In this document: in pieces, positions 62,853-64,000 of the stretch
Layout of the letters: each line of letters opens with the position of its first letter
How positions within the stretch are numbered: position 1 is the first letter of the stretch
Assembly (NCBI GenBank): GCA_903899985.1
Contig: CAIULL010000139.1
Coordinates: forward strand, 60,267-124,266
Direction: 5' to 3'
Source: an uncultured Schlesneria sp.
Lineage (GTDB): Bacteria > Planctomycetota > Planctomycetia > Planctomycetales > Planctomycetaceae
DNA: 64,000 bases
Program-made: the position numbers and the translations under genes
The notes under the pieces: model-generated
What the model saw: the letters and a program-made list of their open reading frames with translations, nothing else
Told to the model about the DNA's origin: nothing
Databases searched by the model: none

Positions 62853-63797
62853 TCAGTTTGACGCGGCAGGATTCGCCTTGGCCGATGACGTTCGTGGTGC
62901 GACTCTGGTTTCGGTTTTTGGAGCTGTTTTTTCTTCTTCAGCTTTTTCCTCAGCCTTGACCATTGCCTGTGACAATAACTGTTGAGCACCAAGAAGTTGC
63001 TCACGTGTGAAGTAAGGTGATGGATTGAGATCACCCAGGTGTTCTTCCGTTTTGGCTGCGAGTTCCTGGAAGGACATCTTGTTGGCAAGGTGCCATGCTG
63101 CTGCCTGAGCGGCCTGTGGATCGACTTTCCCGGTTCCGACCTTGGCGAGCAATTGGTGAAGGACTGGATCGGTGTTTACTCGGGAAATTGGAACAAGCGT
63201 GTATTTGCTGCTGGGACCAGGTTCTTGTTTCCCGTGTTCCAGACAAACCGAGTTGAATTGCAGTGAGACGACTTTTTCTGCAGGAATCGAGAAGAAGCCA
63301 CCGCCACCCATACCACCACCGCCCATACCACCGCCACCCATACCGCCGCCGCCCATGCCTCCCATTCCGCCACCGCCCATGCCACCACCCATTGCCTGCT
63401 GGCCGCCGCCTCCCATGCCGCCGCCCATACCGCCACCCATACCACCGCCGCCCATGCCACCCATTCCGCCGCCGCCCATTCCGCCGAACTGCGAATTGAT
63501 TGCGACACCAGCAACGGCATCAGGAATCTTCACGGTCAGGGGCTTATCAGTCTTGTTTTCGATCAAGACCGTACCACCAAGAGCATCTTTCGGGATTAGC
63601 TTGACGGTCACTTGTTTTGCATCGACGGCGTCGAACAAATCAACCTGTTCGGCCTTTGGATCGTATTTTGGGTTCTTAATCGGCTTCTTTGTCGCTTTGC
63701 TTGCCGCCGAAAGTTCGATGGGAAGCGATGCAGCAACGATCAACGCCAAGGAGGTAAATCCGCAGGCGAACAGCAACGCGATTGGACGACGGGCCAT
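62853..63797 (-). CDS. Gly/Met-rich exported protein
   Basis: This 314-residue protein has a signal peptide (MARRPIALLFACGFTSLALIVAASLP, cleavage near LSA). The ATG at 63,797 follows AAAGGA at good spacing and is preferred over an upstream one. The N-terminal half has VKLIPKDALGGTVLIENKTDKPLTVKIPDAVAGV, a small beta domain. A stretch of GGGMGG repeats about 70 residues long follows. The C-terminal part (FFSIPAEKVVSLQFNSVCLEHG, then a helical segment) ends in a charged tail with AEEKAEEEKTAP. Proteins of this build are common in planctomycetes and of unknown function. An envelope or metal-related role suggested by the Met-rich stretch is only a guess. Confidence 0.82.
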   Translation of the reverse strand: MARRPIALLFACGFTSLALIVAASLPIELSAASKATKKPIKNPKYDPKAEQVDLFDAVDAKQVTVKLIPKDALGGTVLIENKTDKPLTVKIPDAVAGVAINSQFGGMGGGGMGGMGGGGMGGGMGGGMGGGGQQAMGGGMGGGGMGGMGGGGMGGGGMGGGGMGGGGFFSIPAEKVVSLQFNSVCLEHGKQEPGPSSKYTLVPISRVNTDPVLHQLLAKVGTGKVDPQAAQAAAWHLANKMSFQELAAKTEEHLGDLNPSPYFTREQLLGAQQLLSQAMVKAEEKAEEEKTAPKTETRVAPRTSSAKANPAASN

Positions 63798-64000
63798 CGA
63801 AATTTCCTTTCGCACACGCACAGGACAAAGCGGAGACGAATCAGATCGTCTAGGTTTCCACTGAGACAGGACGGACACTAAACCCCAACCGCAAACGATT
63901 GTAAGCCTGCGGGCGGCAGGAGAACAATCAAAACTTTGGTTCGACGAGAATTTTTCTCACCTTAGTCCAGATTGTCCTCGAAACGTCTCGGCAATTGGAC

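Noticed and set aside
63172..63864. 230-residue proline-rich plus-strand frame
   Set aside because: It is the antisense of the Gly/Met-rich gene; the sense frame has a signal peptide and ribosome site.

Overview
This window reads as a chromosome segment of a planctomycete (order Planctomycetales; the genus cannot be fixed from the sequence). The evidence is family content almost restricted to that phylum: a cytochrome/LamG/DUF1549/DUF1553 protein paired with a DUF1501 protein, a BBP7-type outer-membrane barrel, DUF1559 domains, a Gly/Met-rich exported protein, and a giant surface protein with an LExRxLLS-type N-terminal motif. No tRNA, rRNA, insertion sequence or CRISPR array was seen.

Layout. 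(1) 0.1-2.7 kb, minus strand: a nitrogen operon, amt followed by two P-II genes, with a near-consensus sigma-54 promoter upstream of amt. (2) 2.8-5.2 kb: a prepilin peptidase lacking the methylase domain (+) and a family-4 glycosyltransferase (-). (3) 5.66-45.59 kb: one uninterrupted reading frame of 13,310 codons filling 62% of the window. It has an LEPR-like motif, DUF4347, about 38 copies of a roughly 95-residue beta module, several RTX (GGxGxDxL) blocks, a cadherin-like domain, a metzincin protease site (HExxHxxGxxD plus Met-turn), a helical-repeat block, an unusual GGEPVLDxxGNP repeat family, a 4.6-copy tandem array with an exact 873-bp period, and a C-terminal FG-GAP-like segment. It is probably an exported adhesin or matrix protein. 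(4) 45.8-51.6 kb: BBP7 barrel, a lipoprotein with two DUF1559 domains, an arylamine N-acetyltransferase and a secreted alpha/beta hydrolase. (5) 51.8-58.2 kb: DUF952, a translationally coupled pair of small genes (an unknown plus a HEPN-like protein), a TIR-nSTAND-FGE protein, and an Rpn/PD-(D/E)XK nuclease. This stretch resembles a small defence or conflict islet. (6) 58.3-62.7 kb: the planctomycete cytochrome/DUF1553 plus DUF1501 pair. (7) 62.8-63.8 kb: a bidirectional terminator and a Gly/Met-rich exported protein.

How the parts work together. Amt and P-II form the standard ammonium uptake and sensing unit. The giant protein, barrel and DUF1559 lipoprotein are envelope components. The TIR-nSTAND-FGE protein has effector, switch and candidate ligand-binding modules in one chain, the arrangement expected of an NLR-like sensor. 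Together with the HEPN-like pair and the Rpn nuclease it is the best candidate for an undescribed system. The giant gene's repeat families and its early A10 tract are the other main points of interest.
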